From: Deltaproteobacteria bacterium
Lineage (GTDB): Bacteria > Myxococcota > Myxococcia > Myxococcales > 40CM-4-68-19
Direction of reading: 5' to 3'
Length of the DNA: 64,000 nt
Assembly: GCA_005879315.1 (NCBI GenBank)
Contig: VBLC01000034.1
Coordinates: 62,001 to 126,000, forward strand
A program made the position numbers and the translations under genes. Position 1 is the stretch's first letter. Every line of letters starts with the position of its first letter. The notes below the pieces were generated by a model. That model searched no databases. It saw only the letters and a list, made by a program, of their open reading frames with translations, and was not told the origin of the DNA. Positions 41,896 to 49,954 of this stretch are shown one piece after another.

Positions 41896-41943
41896 TCAGG
41901 AATGGTGGACTGTCTCGCGCTCTGCCGGTAGATCGCACCGCGC

Positions 41944-43047
41944 ATGGCGCTTTCCATCGGCATCGTCGGCCTGCCCAACGTGGGCAAGAGCACCCTCTTC
42001 AACGCGCTCAGCGGCGCGAGCGTTCTCGCGGCCAACTACCCTTTCGCCACCAAGGACCCGAACGTCGGCGTGGTCCCGGTGCCCGACGAGCGGCTCGACA
42101 AGCTTGCGGCCCTCTACCGGCCGGAGAAGACGACGCACGCGGCGCTCGGGTTCGTCGACATCGCCGGGCTGGTCAAGGGCGCCTCGCGCGGCGAGGGGCT
42201 CGGCAACCAGTTCCTCGCCAACATCCGCGAGGTCGACGCCATCGCGCACGTGCTCCGCTGCTTCGCCGATCCCGACGTCGCGCACGTCGGCGGCGCCATC
42301 GATCCCGAGCACGACAAGGAAGTGGTCGAGACCGAGCTGGCGCTGAAGGATCTCGATTCGCTGGAGAAGAAGCGCGAGCGCCGCGCCAAGGACGCCAAGG
42401 CCCCCGGCAAGCCGGGCGAGGAAGCCAAAGCGGATCTCGCCGTCTACGACAAGCTCCGCGAGGCGCTCGAGGCGGGTCGGCCGGCGCGCGGCGTACCCTT
42501 GAACGAAGAGGAGCGAACGCGCGCCCGGGAGCTCTTCCTCCTCACGATGAAGCCGGTCCTCTACGTCGCGAACGTGGATGAATCGCAGATCGGCAAGCCC
42601 GACCCGCTCGTCTTGCGCGTGGCGGAGCTGGCCGCTCGCGACGGAGCGCGCTGGGTGTCCATCTGCTCCAAAGTCGAGGCGGAGATCCAGCAGCTGCCGC
42701 CCGGCGAGCGGCCGGAGTTTCTCGCCCATCTCGGGCTTCTGGAGCCCGGGCTGCACAAGCTGGTGCGCGAAGGATTCGAGCTTCTCGGCCTGCAGAGCTT
42801 CTTCACCGTCGGCCCCGACGAGTGCCGCGCCTGGGTGGTCCCCAAGGGTGTGCGCGCTCCGCAGGCGGCGGGCGCCATCCACAGCGATTTCGAGCGCGGG
42901 TTCATCAAGGCGGAAGTCATCCGCTGGGACGAGCTGCTCGCGCATGGCTCGGAGGCCGCCGCCAAGGCCAAGGGCGCCCTGCGCGTCGAGGGCAAGGACT
43001 ACGTCGTCCAGGACGGCGACGTGATGCATTTCTTGTTCAATGTGTAG
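41944..43047 (+). CDS. ychF: Obg-like ATPase YchF
   Basis: The 367-residue protein is a P-loop protein of the Obg family with [18 protein letters not shown], switch region [20 protein letters not shown] and VANVDES in place of the NKxD motif; the changed G4 motif is what makes YchF prefer ATP to GTP. A coiled-coil insertion and the C-terminal TGS domain ([17 protein letters not shown], ending [15 protein letters not shown]) complete it. It binds ribosomes and acts in stress responses. It starts 48 bases after the tRNA. Confidence 0.97.
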   Translation: MALSIGIVGLPNVGKSTLFNALSGASVLAANYPFATKDPNVGVVPVPDERLDKLAALYRPEKTTHAALGFVDIAGLVKGASRGEGLGNQFLANIREVDAIAHVLRCFADPDVAHVGGAIDPEHDKEVVETELALKDLDSLEKKRERRAKDAKAPGKPGEEAKADLAVYDKLREALEAGRPARGVPLNEEERTRARELFLLTMKPVLYVANVDESQIGKPDPLVLRVAELAARDGARWVSICSKVEAEIQQLPPGERPEFLAHLGLLEPGLHKLVREGFELLGLQSFFTVGPDECRAWVVPKGVRAPQAAGAIHSDFERGFIKAEVIRWDELLAHGSEAAAKAKGALRVEGKDYVVQDGDVMHFLFNV

Positions 43048-43073
43048 GGGCGCCTGAACCTAGCCCGCCCGGG

Positions 43074-44114
43074 TCAGAACGTCCCCGGTAGCTCGACTTT
43101 CTGGACCACGTTCCCCTTCTTGTCCACCACTTGCAGAACCACGCTCCGGTGCCCGCGCGGCCCGGAGACGCGGCCGATCGCCGTCAGCTGCGGATCGTTC
43201 GCGACCTGGAACTGCGGCTCGGCATCGAGCGCCGAGCGGGTCTCGTCGGCGAGCAGCCGCGCCAGCTCCGGCTGCGCGCCGGTTCCGGGCTCGAGCGCCT
43301 CGACGTTGATCTTCAGCGGAACGGAATTGAGCTGGTCGCCGGCATTGATCGAAGCGCCCGCCTCGCGCTTCACCCTGCCGGTGCAGCCGGTGCGGCTGAC
43401 GCTGGTGAGGAGGAAGAAACCCTTCCGCACCTCCTGCTCGGTGACCTCGTCCTTGCCGGTGACCTCGAAGAACTGACCGGAGAAGGGCTGGGCATCGCCG
43501 AACGAGCAGGATGCCGTGCCGTTGGGCAGCGCATCGACGACGCGGCCGGCGATCTTTGGAAAGCGCATCGCCAAGGAGCGCGCCAGCGCCTTGGCGCCGT
43601 CCTTCACCTCGCCGGCATCGAAGTCGCCCAAGGCCTCGGTCGAGCCCGACGCCGACGCGGATGGCCCGACCAGCTTCTCCTCCAGCTTGCGCGCGAGTTG
43701 CCGCGAGCCCGCCTCGATCTGCCCGCTCGAGCCCACCTTCAGCGTCTCGGCGAACGCGACCTGGGCGGTGCTCGAGTCCATCGCCCGGAGCGAGAGTGCG
43801 AAGCTCTTGCCGCTGCCCTGGATGGCGCCGACCGCAATCCAGCGGGCGCCGACGAGCTGTGCCATCTTGATCTGCACCTCGTCGCTCAAGAGCCCGCTCT
43901 GCGAGAGCGCCTGCTCCTTCATCACCCGGGCGATCTGCTGCCGCTCGACGACGCGCAGCCGCCCGTCCGACACCAGCTGGGCGGTGAGCGCGTCGTTCAT
44001 CTCCGCCGCCTGCTCGGCCGTGGCGCTGCCGCGCGGATCGACCGAGGCGATGGCGAGCGTGAGGTCCTTGGCGGTCGCGGCCTGGGCGAGCAGGAGAGCG
44101 AGAAGCAGGGCCAT
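43074..44114 (-). CDS. CsgG/LpoB-like exported protein
   Basis: The 346-residue protein begins with a signal peptide (MALLLALLLAQAATA, no lipidation Cys). Residues about 18-150 resemble the CsgG/LpoB fold, with a conserved-looking segment RLRVVERQQIARVMKEQALS and then AQLVGARWIAVGAIQGSGKS. Such domains occur in curli secretion channels, LpoB and flagellar FlgO/FlgT-like proteins. A second, less clear domain with paired Cys (ASCSFG; RTGCTGR) follows, and the last 80 residues are again beta-rich. It is divergent from the CsgG-like lipoprotein at 44290. Confidence 0.65.
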   Translation of the reverse strand: MALLLALLLAQAATAKDLTLAIASVDPRGSATAEQAAEMNDALTAQLVSDGRLRVVERQQIARVMKEQALSQSGLLSDEVQIKMAQLVGARWIAVGAIQGSGKSFALSLRAMDSSTAQVAFAETLKVGSSGQIEAGSRQLARKLEEKLVGPSASASGSTEALGDFDAGEVKDGAKALARSLAMRFPKIAGRVVDALPNGTASCSFGDAQPFSGQFFEVTGKDEVTEQEVRKGFFLLTSVSRTGCTGRVKREAGASINAGDQLNSVPLKINVEALEPGTGAQPELARLLADETRSALDAEPQFQVANDPQLTAIGRVSGPRGHRSVVLQVVDKKGNVVQKVELPGTF

Positions 44115-44289
44115 CTCTACCTGCTACCGTGACCTGGCGCGCCCCGCAAGCTGCCATCGTGCGCAGAAGGTGGCAGGCCGGCGTACTAGCGTCCGAGACC
44201 CATGGCCGGCCGCCGGGCAGATAGTTGACCCTGCCGTCGCTGCGATGCTACCGATCGTGCTCCGCAATTCGCGCCTCGGGGCATCCACC

Positions 44290-45291
44290 ATGAACAATCC
44301 TTTCCACTCGGACCGCGCGCTCGTTCGCGCGATCCTGTTCGCGCTCTCTTGTGCGGCCTGCGGCACCGTCGCAGTCCGCGTGCCGGTGATGAAGCCGGCC
44401 GAGATCAACATGTCGTCCTACGCCTCGGTGGCGGTGGGCGAGATGCGCGGCAACTACGATCGGCCCATGTCCGGGGCCATCGAGGAGGCGCTGGTTGCGA
44501 GCCAGCGCTTCACGGTGGTCGATCGACAGCACATGGACAACCTGATGCGCGAATTGCAGCTCTCCTCCACCGACCTCGCCGACCCGAACCGGGCGGCCAA
44601 GCTCGGCAAGGTGGTGGCCGCGGGAGCGCTCATCTTCGGCGAGGTGAACCGCGACTATCGCGAGCACCCGGTCGAGGACCACACCAAGGACAAGGATGGC
44701 AACGTCCACACGCTCTACACGCTCAAAGGTGAGATGTGGGTGCGGGCCACCTTCAAGATCGTCGACGTTTCCACCGGCCGGTTGATCGTCGCCAAGACCT
44801 ACGAGGAGAAGCGCGACGACACCAACCGCATGATCGATCGGCGCCCCGAGCCGATCGACCGCGACAGCCTCGAGCGGGCGGCGCGCCAGGCGGTGGTCGA
44901 TCGCTTCATGAAGGCCATCGTTCCCCACCAGGAGTACATGGTGGCGAACTTCCAGAAGGACTCGGACATCCCGCAGCTCGAGGGCGGCATCGGCTGGGCC
45001 GAGCGCGGCGACTGGAAGAAGGCACAGGACGCCTTCAACGGCGCCGCGCAGGACGCGGAGAAGAATTCCAAGCTCAAGACGGCACAGATCGCCAAGGCTT
45101 ACTGGAACCTCGGCCTCGCCTACGAGTACGCCGGCGACTACGGCAAGGCGAACGACATGATCAACAAGGCCTACACGCTCTCCAACGAGCGCGACATGCT
45201 CCACGAGCTCGACAACATCAAGCGGCTCGAGGCCGACTCGAAGAAGCTCGCGGAGCAGAGCAGCGGAGCGGAGGCGACGGGTGCGCGGTAG
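44290..45291 (+). CDS. CsgG-like lipoprotein with C-terminal TPR repeats
   Basis: The protein of 333 residues has an N-terminal hydrophobic signal (ALVRAILFALSCAACG) with a likely but non-classical lipidation Cys. It then has a CsgG-family domain (SYASVAVGEMRGNYDRPMSG, RFTVVDRQHMDNLMRELQLS, GKVVAAGALIFGEV, ATFKIVDVSTGRLIV), as found in outer-membrane lipoprotein complexes. Residues about 240-320 form TPR repeats (RGDWKKAQDAFNGAAQDAEK; AKAYWNLGLAYEYAGDYGKA). ATG 44290 is preferred over ATG 44245, which would add 15 residues before the signal. It overlaps the next gene by 11 bases. Confidence 0.7.
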   Translation: MNNPFHSDRALVRAILFALSCAACGTVAVRVPVMKPAEINMSSYASVAVGEMRGNYDRPMSGAIEEALVASQRFTVVDRQHMDNLMRELQLSSTDLADPNRAAKLGKVVAAGALIFGEVNRDYREHPVEDHTKDKDGNVHTLYTLKGEMWVRATFKIVDVSTGRLIVAKTYEEKRDDTNRMIDRRPEPIDRDSLERAARQAVVDRFMKAIVPHQEYMVANFQKDSDIPQLEGGIGWAERGDWKKAQDAFNGAAQDAEKNSKLKTAQIAKAYWNLGLAYEYAGDYGKANDMINKAYTLSNERDMLHELDNIKRLEADSKKLAEQSSGAEATGAR

Positions 45292-46366
45292 GTCTCTCGG
45301 CCTCGCGGCGCTGCTCCTGGCCGCCTGCGGGGCGGAGAAGCCGAGCGCGGTCAGGACCGCCTCGGCGCCGAAGCAGCCGTCCTGGATCATGCGCGCGCCC
45401 TCGTCGGGGGAAATGCTCTACTTCACCGGCGCCAAGGAAGGCGCCTCGTCGCTCGATGAAGGCCGCCAGTCAGCTCTGGAAGCGGCGCGCAGCCAGGCGG
45501 CGCAGTACATCGGCGTGGAGATCAGCGCCGAGCACTCGGACGTGATGAGCACCGAGGAGGCGGAGAACCGCGCCAAGGACGTGGTGCAGAGCCGCGCCGC
45601 GGCGATGGTCCGCTCGGCGGAGCAGGCCGACGAATACTACGAGAAGCTCTCGCGGCCGATGGGGTCGGGCACCTACGACCGATTCGACGTCTGGATCCTC
45701 ATCAAGCTGCCGCGCGCGGAAGTCGACAAGGAGCGCGGCCGCCAGGCCGACGAAGCGAAGGCGGCGATCAAGTCGAGCCTCTTGCGATACCGCGAAGCGC
45801 TCGCGCAGGAGAAGGCCGGCAACCTGCTCGCGGCTCTGGTCCGCTACCGCGACGTGCTCGCGCAGACGAAAGGCGCCGGCAGGACGGTTGCGACCGGCGA
45901 CGCCGAGATCCCCAACGCCGGCCTCTTGCAGAAGAGAGCGCAGGACGCCGCCGCCGCCGCGCAGGCCAAGGTCCGCCGCGCCATCGTCGTCGCTCCCGAC
46001 TGGGTGGCGGGCTCGCTGACGCAAGCGCTCAGCGCCAAGGGCTTCACGGCGCGGGTGCAGAGCGGCACCGACGAGAGCGCCGCGCTGGCCTCTGCCAAGG
46101 CGCAAGGGATGCCTTGGGTGATTGTCGTCACGGCCACCGCCACGCCGGGTGGACGCGTCTTCGCCCAGGTGGCCGCTACCGCCTCGCTGGATGTCCGTGC
46201 TCTGGACGCCGCGAGCGGCGCGGTGGTCGCGTCGGCTCAGAAACAGGCCAGGGGAGTGGGGCGGACCCCGGAGGCAGCACAGCAGGCCGCGGCGAGCGAA
46301 GCAGGGCTCGGCGCGGGAAGCGATCTCGCGGCCGCGCTCGTGGCGAAGGAAAACGCGGGTCTCTGA
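45281..46366 (+). CDS. LPP20-like lipoprotein
   Basis: The 361-residue protein starts at GTG 45281, inside the previous gene, and has a clear lipoprotein signal (GLAALLLAACG, Cys16). Its N-terminal domain (PSWIMRAPSSGEMLYFTGAK, then ALEAARSQAAQYIGVEIS) follows the LPP20/FlgP pattern of a Trp, a G-x-G-like strand and an Ala-rich helix. The middle is a charged helical stretch with TPR-like character (REALAQEKAGNLLAALVRYR), and the C-terminal 120 residues form another alpha/beta domain (VVAPDWVAGSLTQALSAKGF). Function unknown. Confidence 0.6.
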   Translation: MRGRSLGLAALLLAACGAEKPSAVRTASAPKQPSWIMRAPSSGEMLYFTGAKEGASSLDEGRQSALEAARSQAAQYIGVEISAEHSDVMSTEEAENRAKDVVQSRAAAMVRSAEQADEYYEKLSRPMGSGTYDRFDVWILIKLPRAEVDKERGRQADEAKAAIKSSLLRYREALAQEKAGNLLAALVRYRDVLAQTKGAGRTVATGDAEIPNAGLLQKRAQDAAAAAQAKVRRAIVVAPDWVAGSLTQALSAKGFTARVQSGTDESAALASAKAQGMPWVIVVTATATPGGRVFAQVAATASLDVRALDAASGAVVASAQKQARGVGRTPEAAQQAAASEAGLGAGSDLAAALVAKENAGL

Positions 46367-46400
46367 TTCTCTTTCGGCTCTGGCCGACTATCGGGAGGAA

Positions 46401-46979
46401 ATGACAGTGAAGAAGATCATCGGCAGCATGGCAGTTCTAGCTCTCGTCGCTTGCGGCGGCGGAGGCGACAAGCCGCAGATGTCCACGCAGGTGCAGCACG
46501 CCAACGGGCCCGACTGGGTGAACCGCGGCTCGGGAGCCTACGGCGGCGAGAAAGGCCGCGTCTTCTACGGCGTGGGCATCGCCAGCGGCATCCGCAACGT
46601 CGCCATGCGCCGCTCGACGGCGGATTCGCGGGCTCGCTCGGAGATCTCCAAGACGCTCGACACCTACGTCTCCGTGCTCAACAAGGACTACCAGGCCTCG
46701 ACGACGGCGGGCGACATGAGCGCCTCCTCCGAGGAGCAGCACGTCGAGCAGGCCCTCAAGACCTACTCGAACATGGAGCTGTCGGGCGTCTCCATCATCG
46801 ATCATTGGATCGACAACGACGGCACCGAGTATTCGCTGGCGCAGCTGGACATGGAGAGCTTCAAGAACAACATGGACAAGATGAAGGAGCTGAACGCCAA
46901 GGTTCGCGACGCGGTGCGCGCCAACGCGGACAAGGCCTTCGACGAGCTGAACGCCGAGGAAGCCAAGCACCAGAAATAA
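46401..46979 (+). CDS. LPP20-family lipoprotein
   Basis: The 192-residue protein has a strong lipoprotein signal (GSMAVLALVACGGGG, Cys18) and one LPP20-like domain: PDWVNRGSGAYGGEKGRVFY, GVGIASGIRNVAMRRSTADS, RARSEISKTLDTYVSVLN. LPP20-type lipoproteins occur in Helicobacter and in Vibrio flagellar outer-ring components (FlgP), but no flagellar genes are in the window. ATG 46401 has GGGAGGA three bases upstream. A perfect 13-bp hairpin follows the gene. Confidence 0.75.
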   Translation: MTVKKIIGSMAVLALVACGGGGDKPQMSTQVQHANGPDWVNRGSGAYGGEKGRVFYGVGIASGIRNVAMRRSTADSRARSEISKTLDTYVSVLNKDYQASTTAGDMSASSEEQHVEQALKTYSNMELSGVSIIDHWIDNDGTEYSLAQLDMESFKNNMDKMKELNAKVRDAVRANADKAFDELNAEEAKHQK

Positions 46980-47003
46980 GGCCTCGGGCCTCTGACCTCA
47001 GGC
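46980..47003. repeat. dispersed repeat, second copy
   Basis: These 24 bases after the LPP20-like gene match, with about four differences, the reverse complement of 19821-19845 in the hsp20-bactofilin terminator. Shared parts are GGCCTCGG and GACCTCAGGC. Both copies sit directly after a stop codon, so this may be a mobile or copied terminator element. Confidence 0.5.
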
Positions 47004-47010
47004 TTCAGCG

Positions 47011-47042
47011 CGCGGGCCGGCGAATCTGCTCGCCGGCCCGCG
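47011..47042. terminator. perfect 13-bp hairpin after the LPP20-like gene
   Basis: CGCGGGCCGGCGA (47011-47023) pairs perfectly with TCGCCGGCCCGCG (47030-47042) around the loop ATCTGC. No T-run follows, as is common in GC-rich genomes. It lies between two genes on the same strand, so it probably separates transcription of 47067-48008 from the genes upstream. Confidence 0.6.
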
Positions 47043-47066
47043 GTCGCTTCGGCGACAATTGCTGTC

Positions 47067-48008
47067 ATGAAACGCGCCGCCCTGCTTCTTACCCTGTTGG
47101 CCTGTTCCTCGGCGCCGCCGAAGCCGGAGGAGAAACTGAACCGCTTCGGGCGGCCCGTGAAGCAGGGCATCGTGGTGCCGGGCTGGGCGGACAAGATCCC
47201 CGAGAGCGGCCAAGGCAAGATCTACGCGGTCGGCTTTTCCGGGCCGACCTACTGGCCGCAGGATGCGCTCAACAACGCGGCCGAGAACGCGCGCGGCAAG
47301 CTCGCCTTGGCCTTCACTTCGCACGTCGAGTACCTGGGGATGGATACCGAGACGGCCGCGGCCCAGCAGGGCGGAGCGATCATCAACAAGGAAGCGACCG
47401 ACGTCGTCATGCAGAACTCGCGCATCGAGGCGAGCTGGGTCGACGAGAACGGCGACCGGAGCGAGGCGGGCTCGGTGTGGGCGCTCGCGTCCATCCTGAC
47501 CGATCCCAACGCGCGCTACGCGCAAAAGGCGGCCTCGGTGACGGGCGCCGTGTGGACCAACGGAACGCGGACCCGCGCCCCTTCGTGGCTCGACAAGCTC
47601 CCTGGTGCAGAGAGCAGGATCTACGCCGCGGGTTACAGCGGCCCGACCTACCGCGCCGACAATGCCCTGCAGTACGCGGGCGAGAACGCCATCGACAATC
47701 TGGTCGCCTCGCTGCGCGCGCACGTGCAGGCCTACACGCTCCTGGTGGAGACCGCTTCCGGTCTCTCGGTGGACGACTTCGCCCGCAGCGAGAACGCCGA
47801 CGATTCCTTCCGCGAGATCGTCAAGAAGAGCGCCAGGATCGAAGCCACCTGGGTCGATGCCGAGGGAATCCGGCCGGGCGATCCTCCCGGAGCCGTCTGG
47901 GCGCTCGCCTCGATCGAAGTGCAGAGCTCGAAGGGCGGCGTGAAGGCGGTCGAAAGCGAGGACCTCGGCCCCGCCCTCGACAAGCAGGGCAACGCGCCGG
48001 AGAAGTAA
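47067..48008 (+). CDS. lipoprotein with two tandem LPP20-like domains
   Basis: The 313-residue protein has a lipoprotein signal (MKRAALLLTLLAC, Cys13). It contains an internal duplication: residues about 38-144 and 172-283 align, sharing P-x-W, YAxGxSGPTY, SRIEASWVD/ARIEATWVD and VWALASI. Each unit follows the LPP20-like pattern also seen in the two preceding genes. A function is not known; the position with CsgG-like genes suggests an outer-membrane complex. It converges on a SurA-like gene, with ten bases between the stop codons. Confidence 0.7.
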   Translation: MKRAALLLTLLACSSAPPKPEEKLNRFGRPVKQGIVVPGWADKIPESGQGKIYAVGFSGPTYWPQDALNNAAENARGKLALAFTSHVEYLGMDTETAAAQQGGAIINKEATDVVMQNSRIEASWVDENGDRSEAGSVWALASILTDPNARYAQKAASVTGAVWTNGTRTRAPSWLDKLPGAESRIYAAGYSGPTYRADNALQYAGENAIDNLVASLRAHVQAYTLLVETASGLSVDDFARSENADDSFREIVKKSARIEATWVDAEGIRPGDPPGAVWALASIEVQSSKGGVKAVESEDLGPALDKQGNAPEK

Positions 48009-48018
48009 GCCTCCCGAC

Positions 48019-48957
48019 TCAGAGCTTCTCGTCGATCTGTGCCGACTTGCGCAGCGAGGCGAGATAGTGCTCGCGCTCCTTGAGGATCGAATCGTTCGCC
48101 AGCCGGTTGCGGATTTCCTCCTGCACCTCTACGAGGGGCTTCGGCGGCAGCTTGCGCCGGTCCTCGATGAGCAGGAGATGCCAGCCGCCGTGCTCCCCGC
48201 TGGTGCGGATGAGATCCGAGACCTGCCCCGGTTGCAGCGAGAAGGCGGCGCGATCGAGCGCGGGCTGGAGCTGGCCGCGCTTGAAGTAGCCCATGTCGCC
48301 ACCCTCCTTGGCGGTCGGACCCTCGGAGAGATCGCGCGCCACCTTGGCGAACGTCTCGCCGGCGCGCACCCGGCGCAGCGCCTCTTGCGCCTTGGCTTCC
48401 TGCGCCTTGAGCCGCGCCGGAGTGAGCCCGTCGGCGGCGGCGATGTAGATGTGCCGGGCCCGCACCTCGACGTCGCCCTCGGCGGCGAGGTTGGCGTAGG
48501 CGGCCTGCACTTCCTCGTCGCTCACCTTGCGCGGCTTGACCCGGTACTGCAGCAGCCGGACCATCAGCTGCTGGCGGCGCAGTGTGTCGCGCACCGTCTC
48601 GTAGGAGATGCCCTGCTGGGCGATGGCTTCGCGGAACTGCGCCACGTCCATGCCGTTCTGCTTGGCGAGCGACTCGATGAGGTGCTGCAGCTCCTCTTCG
48701 GGGATGTCGAGGCCGAGCGAGCTGGCCTCGCTCTCCACCAGCCGCTCGTCGATCAGCTGCTCGAGGCCGCGGTGGAGCAAATCCTTGCGCTGCGCCTCGC
48801 CGGCAGGACCTGTAGCCAGGCGAGCGAGCTCGGGCGCCACGCGCTCCTCCACTTCCGAGACCGCGATCGGCTGTCCATTCACCACCGCCGCGATGCGCTC
48901 CTTGATCTCGGCACGTGCGGCCAGCGGCAAGAAGAGCAGAGGCAGGAGTTTCTTCAT
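48019..48957 (-). CDS. SurA-like periplasmic peptidyl-prolyl isomerase
   Basis: The 312-residue protein has a signal peptide (MKKLLPLLFLPLAARA), a SurA N-terminal helical domain (IAAVVNGQPIAVSEVEERVA, IDERLVESEASSLGLDIPEE) and one parvulin domain (VRARHIYIAAADGLTPARLK, EGGDMGYFKRGQLQPALDRA, WHLLLIEDRR). It would chaperone outer-membrane proteins in the periplasm. Canonical SurA has two parvulin domains; here there is one. It is the third of three consecutive genes of this type on the minus strand. Confidence 0.85.
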   Translation of the reverse strand: MKKLLPLLFLPLAARAEIKERIAAVVNGQPIAVSEVEERVAPELARLATGPAGEAQRKDLLHRGLEQLIDERLVESEASSLGLDIPEEELQHLIESLAKQNGMDVAQFREAIAQQGISYETVRDTLRRQQLMVRLLQYRVKPRKVSDEEVQAAYANLAAEGDVEVRARHIYIAAADGLTPARLKAQEAKAQEALRRVRAGETFAKVARDLSEGPTAKEGGDMGYFKRGQLQPALDRAAFSLQPGQVSDLIRTSGEHGGWHLLLIEDRRKLPPKPLVEVQEEIRNRLANDSILKEREHYLASLRKSAQIDEKL

Positions 48958-48993
48958 GGGCGCGGGAATCTAACTCAACGGGCCCGCTCGCGC

Positions 48994-49944
48994 TCAGTGA
49001 AGCAGCGCGAGGGCCGACTCGTCGACCTTCACCTCGGCCGCGGCGCGCAGTTGCTGGAGCAGCTGCCGCTCGGCATTGGCGCGCTTCTCCGCAGTCAGCC
49101 GCCGCTCGGCCTCGGTCTTGACCTCCTCGAAGCGGCGCGTCCGAGGCCCTCGCCGGCCGAGCAGCTTGAAGACGTGATACCCGTAAGGCGAGGGCACCAC
49201 GCCGGAGATCTTCCCGGTTCCGAGCGAGAAACAGTTGTCGTCGAACACCTTGGGCATCGTGCCGCGCGGGAACCAGCCCAGATCGCCGCCCTTCTGCGAG
49301 TCGGGCGAAGTGGAGTGCGCCCGAGCGAGATCGTCGAACGAGCTTCCCTTGCGCAGCTGATCGAGCATGCTCTTTGCCTCATCGGGGGTGCGCACGACGA
49401 GCTGCTGGCAGTGCACCATCTCCGGATCTTCGAACTCGGCGCGGTGCTGATCGTAGTAGGCGCGCACCTCGGCCGCAGAAGGCCGCTCGGCGCGGATCTG
49501 GTCGGCCACGTACTTGCCCGCGAGCAGCCGCTCGCGCATCTCGTCGGAGAGACCCTCCGCCGTCTGTCCGTCGCGGCTGAGCCGCTCGCGAAAAGCCTCT
49601 CCGCCGCTGCGCGCAGACTCGGCCAGCGCATCGGTGGCGCGCTGCACTTCCGCTTCGCTCACCGACAGCCCTGCTGCCTTCGCCCGCTGCAGGACGATGG
49701 CCCGCTCGATCATCGAGTCGAGCAACGCGCGGGCCAGCTTGGGAATATCGGCAGGCGCAGCCTGGGCCGGTGCTTCCGATCCGCGGCGCATGCGGTCGAG
49801 CTCGAGTTGCAGCCGCGAAACGGGAATCGGCTGGCCATTTACCAGCGCGGCCGCGGGTGGAGGTTTCGCCTCGGGCGGCGGAGCGCGGTGGCAAGCGAAC
49901 AGCGTGAGGAGGGCTAGAGCCGCCCTTCGGCAGGCCTCAGGCAT
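48994..49944 (-). CDS. parvulin-type peptidyl-prolyl isomerase lipoprotein
   Basis: The 316-residue protein carries a lipoprotein signal (ALALLTLFACHR, Cys18), a Pro-rich linker, a SurA-like N-terminal domain (AALVNGQPIPVSRLQLELDR) and a parvulin domain (EMVHCQQLVVRTPDEAKSML, KGGDLGWFPRGTMPKVFDDN, SPYGYHVFKLLGRRG). It would be anchored to a membrane leaflet as a PrsA/SurA-type folding catalyst. It lies 36 bases upstream of the SurA-like gene at 48019-48957 and 10 bases after the next. Confidence 0.85.
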   Translation of the reverse strand: MPEACRRAALALLTLFACHRAPPPEAKPPPAAALVNGQPIPVSRLQLELDRMRRGSEAPAQAAPADIPKLARALLDSMIERAIVLQRAKAAGLSVSEAEVQRATDALAESARSGGEAFRERLSRDGQTAEGLSDEMRERLLAGKYVADQIRAERPSAAEVRAYYDQHRAEFEDPEMVHCQQLVVRTPDEAKSMLDQLRKGSSFDDLARAHSTSPDSQKGGDLGWFPRGTMPKVFDDNCFSLGTGKISGVVPSPYGYHVFKLLGRRGPRTRRFEEVKTEAERRLTAEKRANAERQLLQQLRAAAEVKVDESALALLH

Positions 49945-49954
49945 CGGACATGAG

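Noticed and set aside
44245-44290. Earlier start (ATG 44245) for the CsgG-like lipoprotein
   Set aside because: It would put 15 non-hydrophobic residues before the signal sequence, and it lacks a ribosome binding site.
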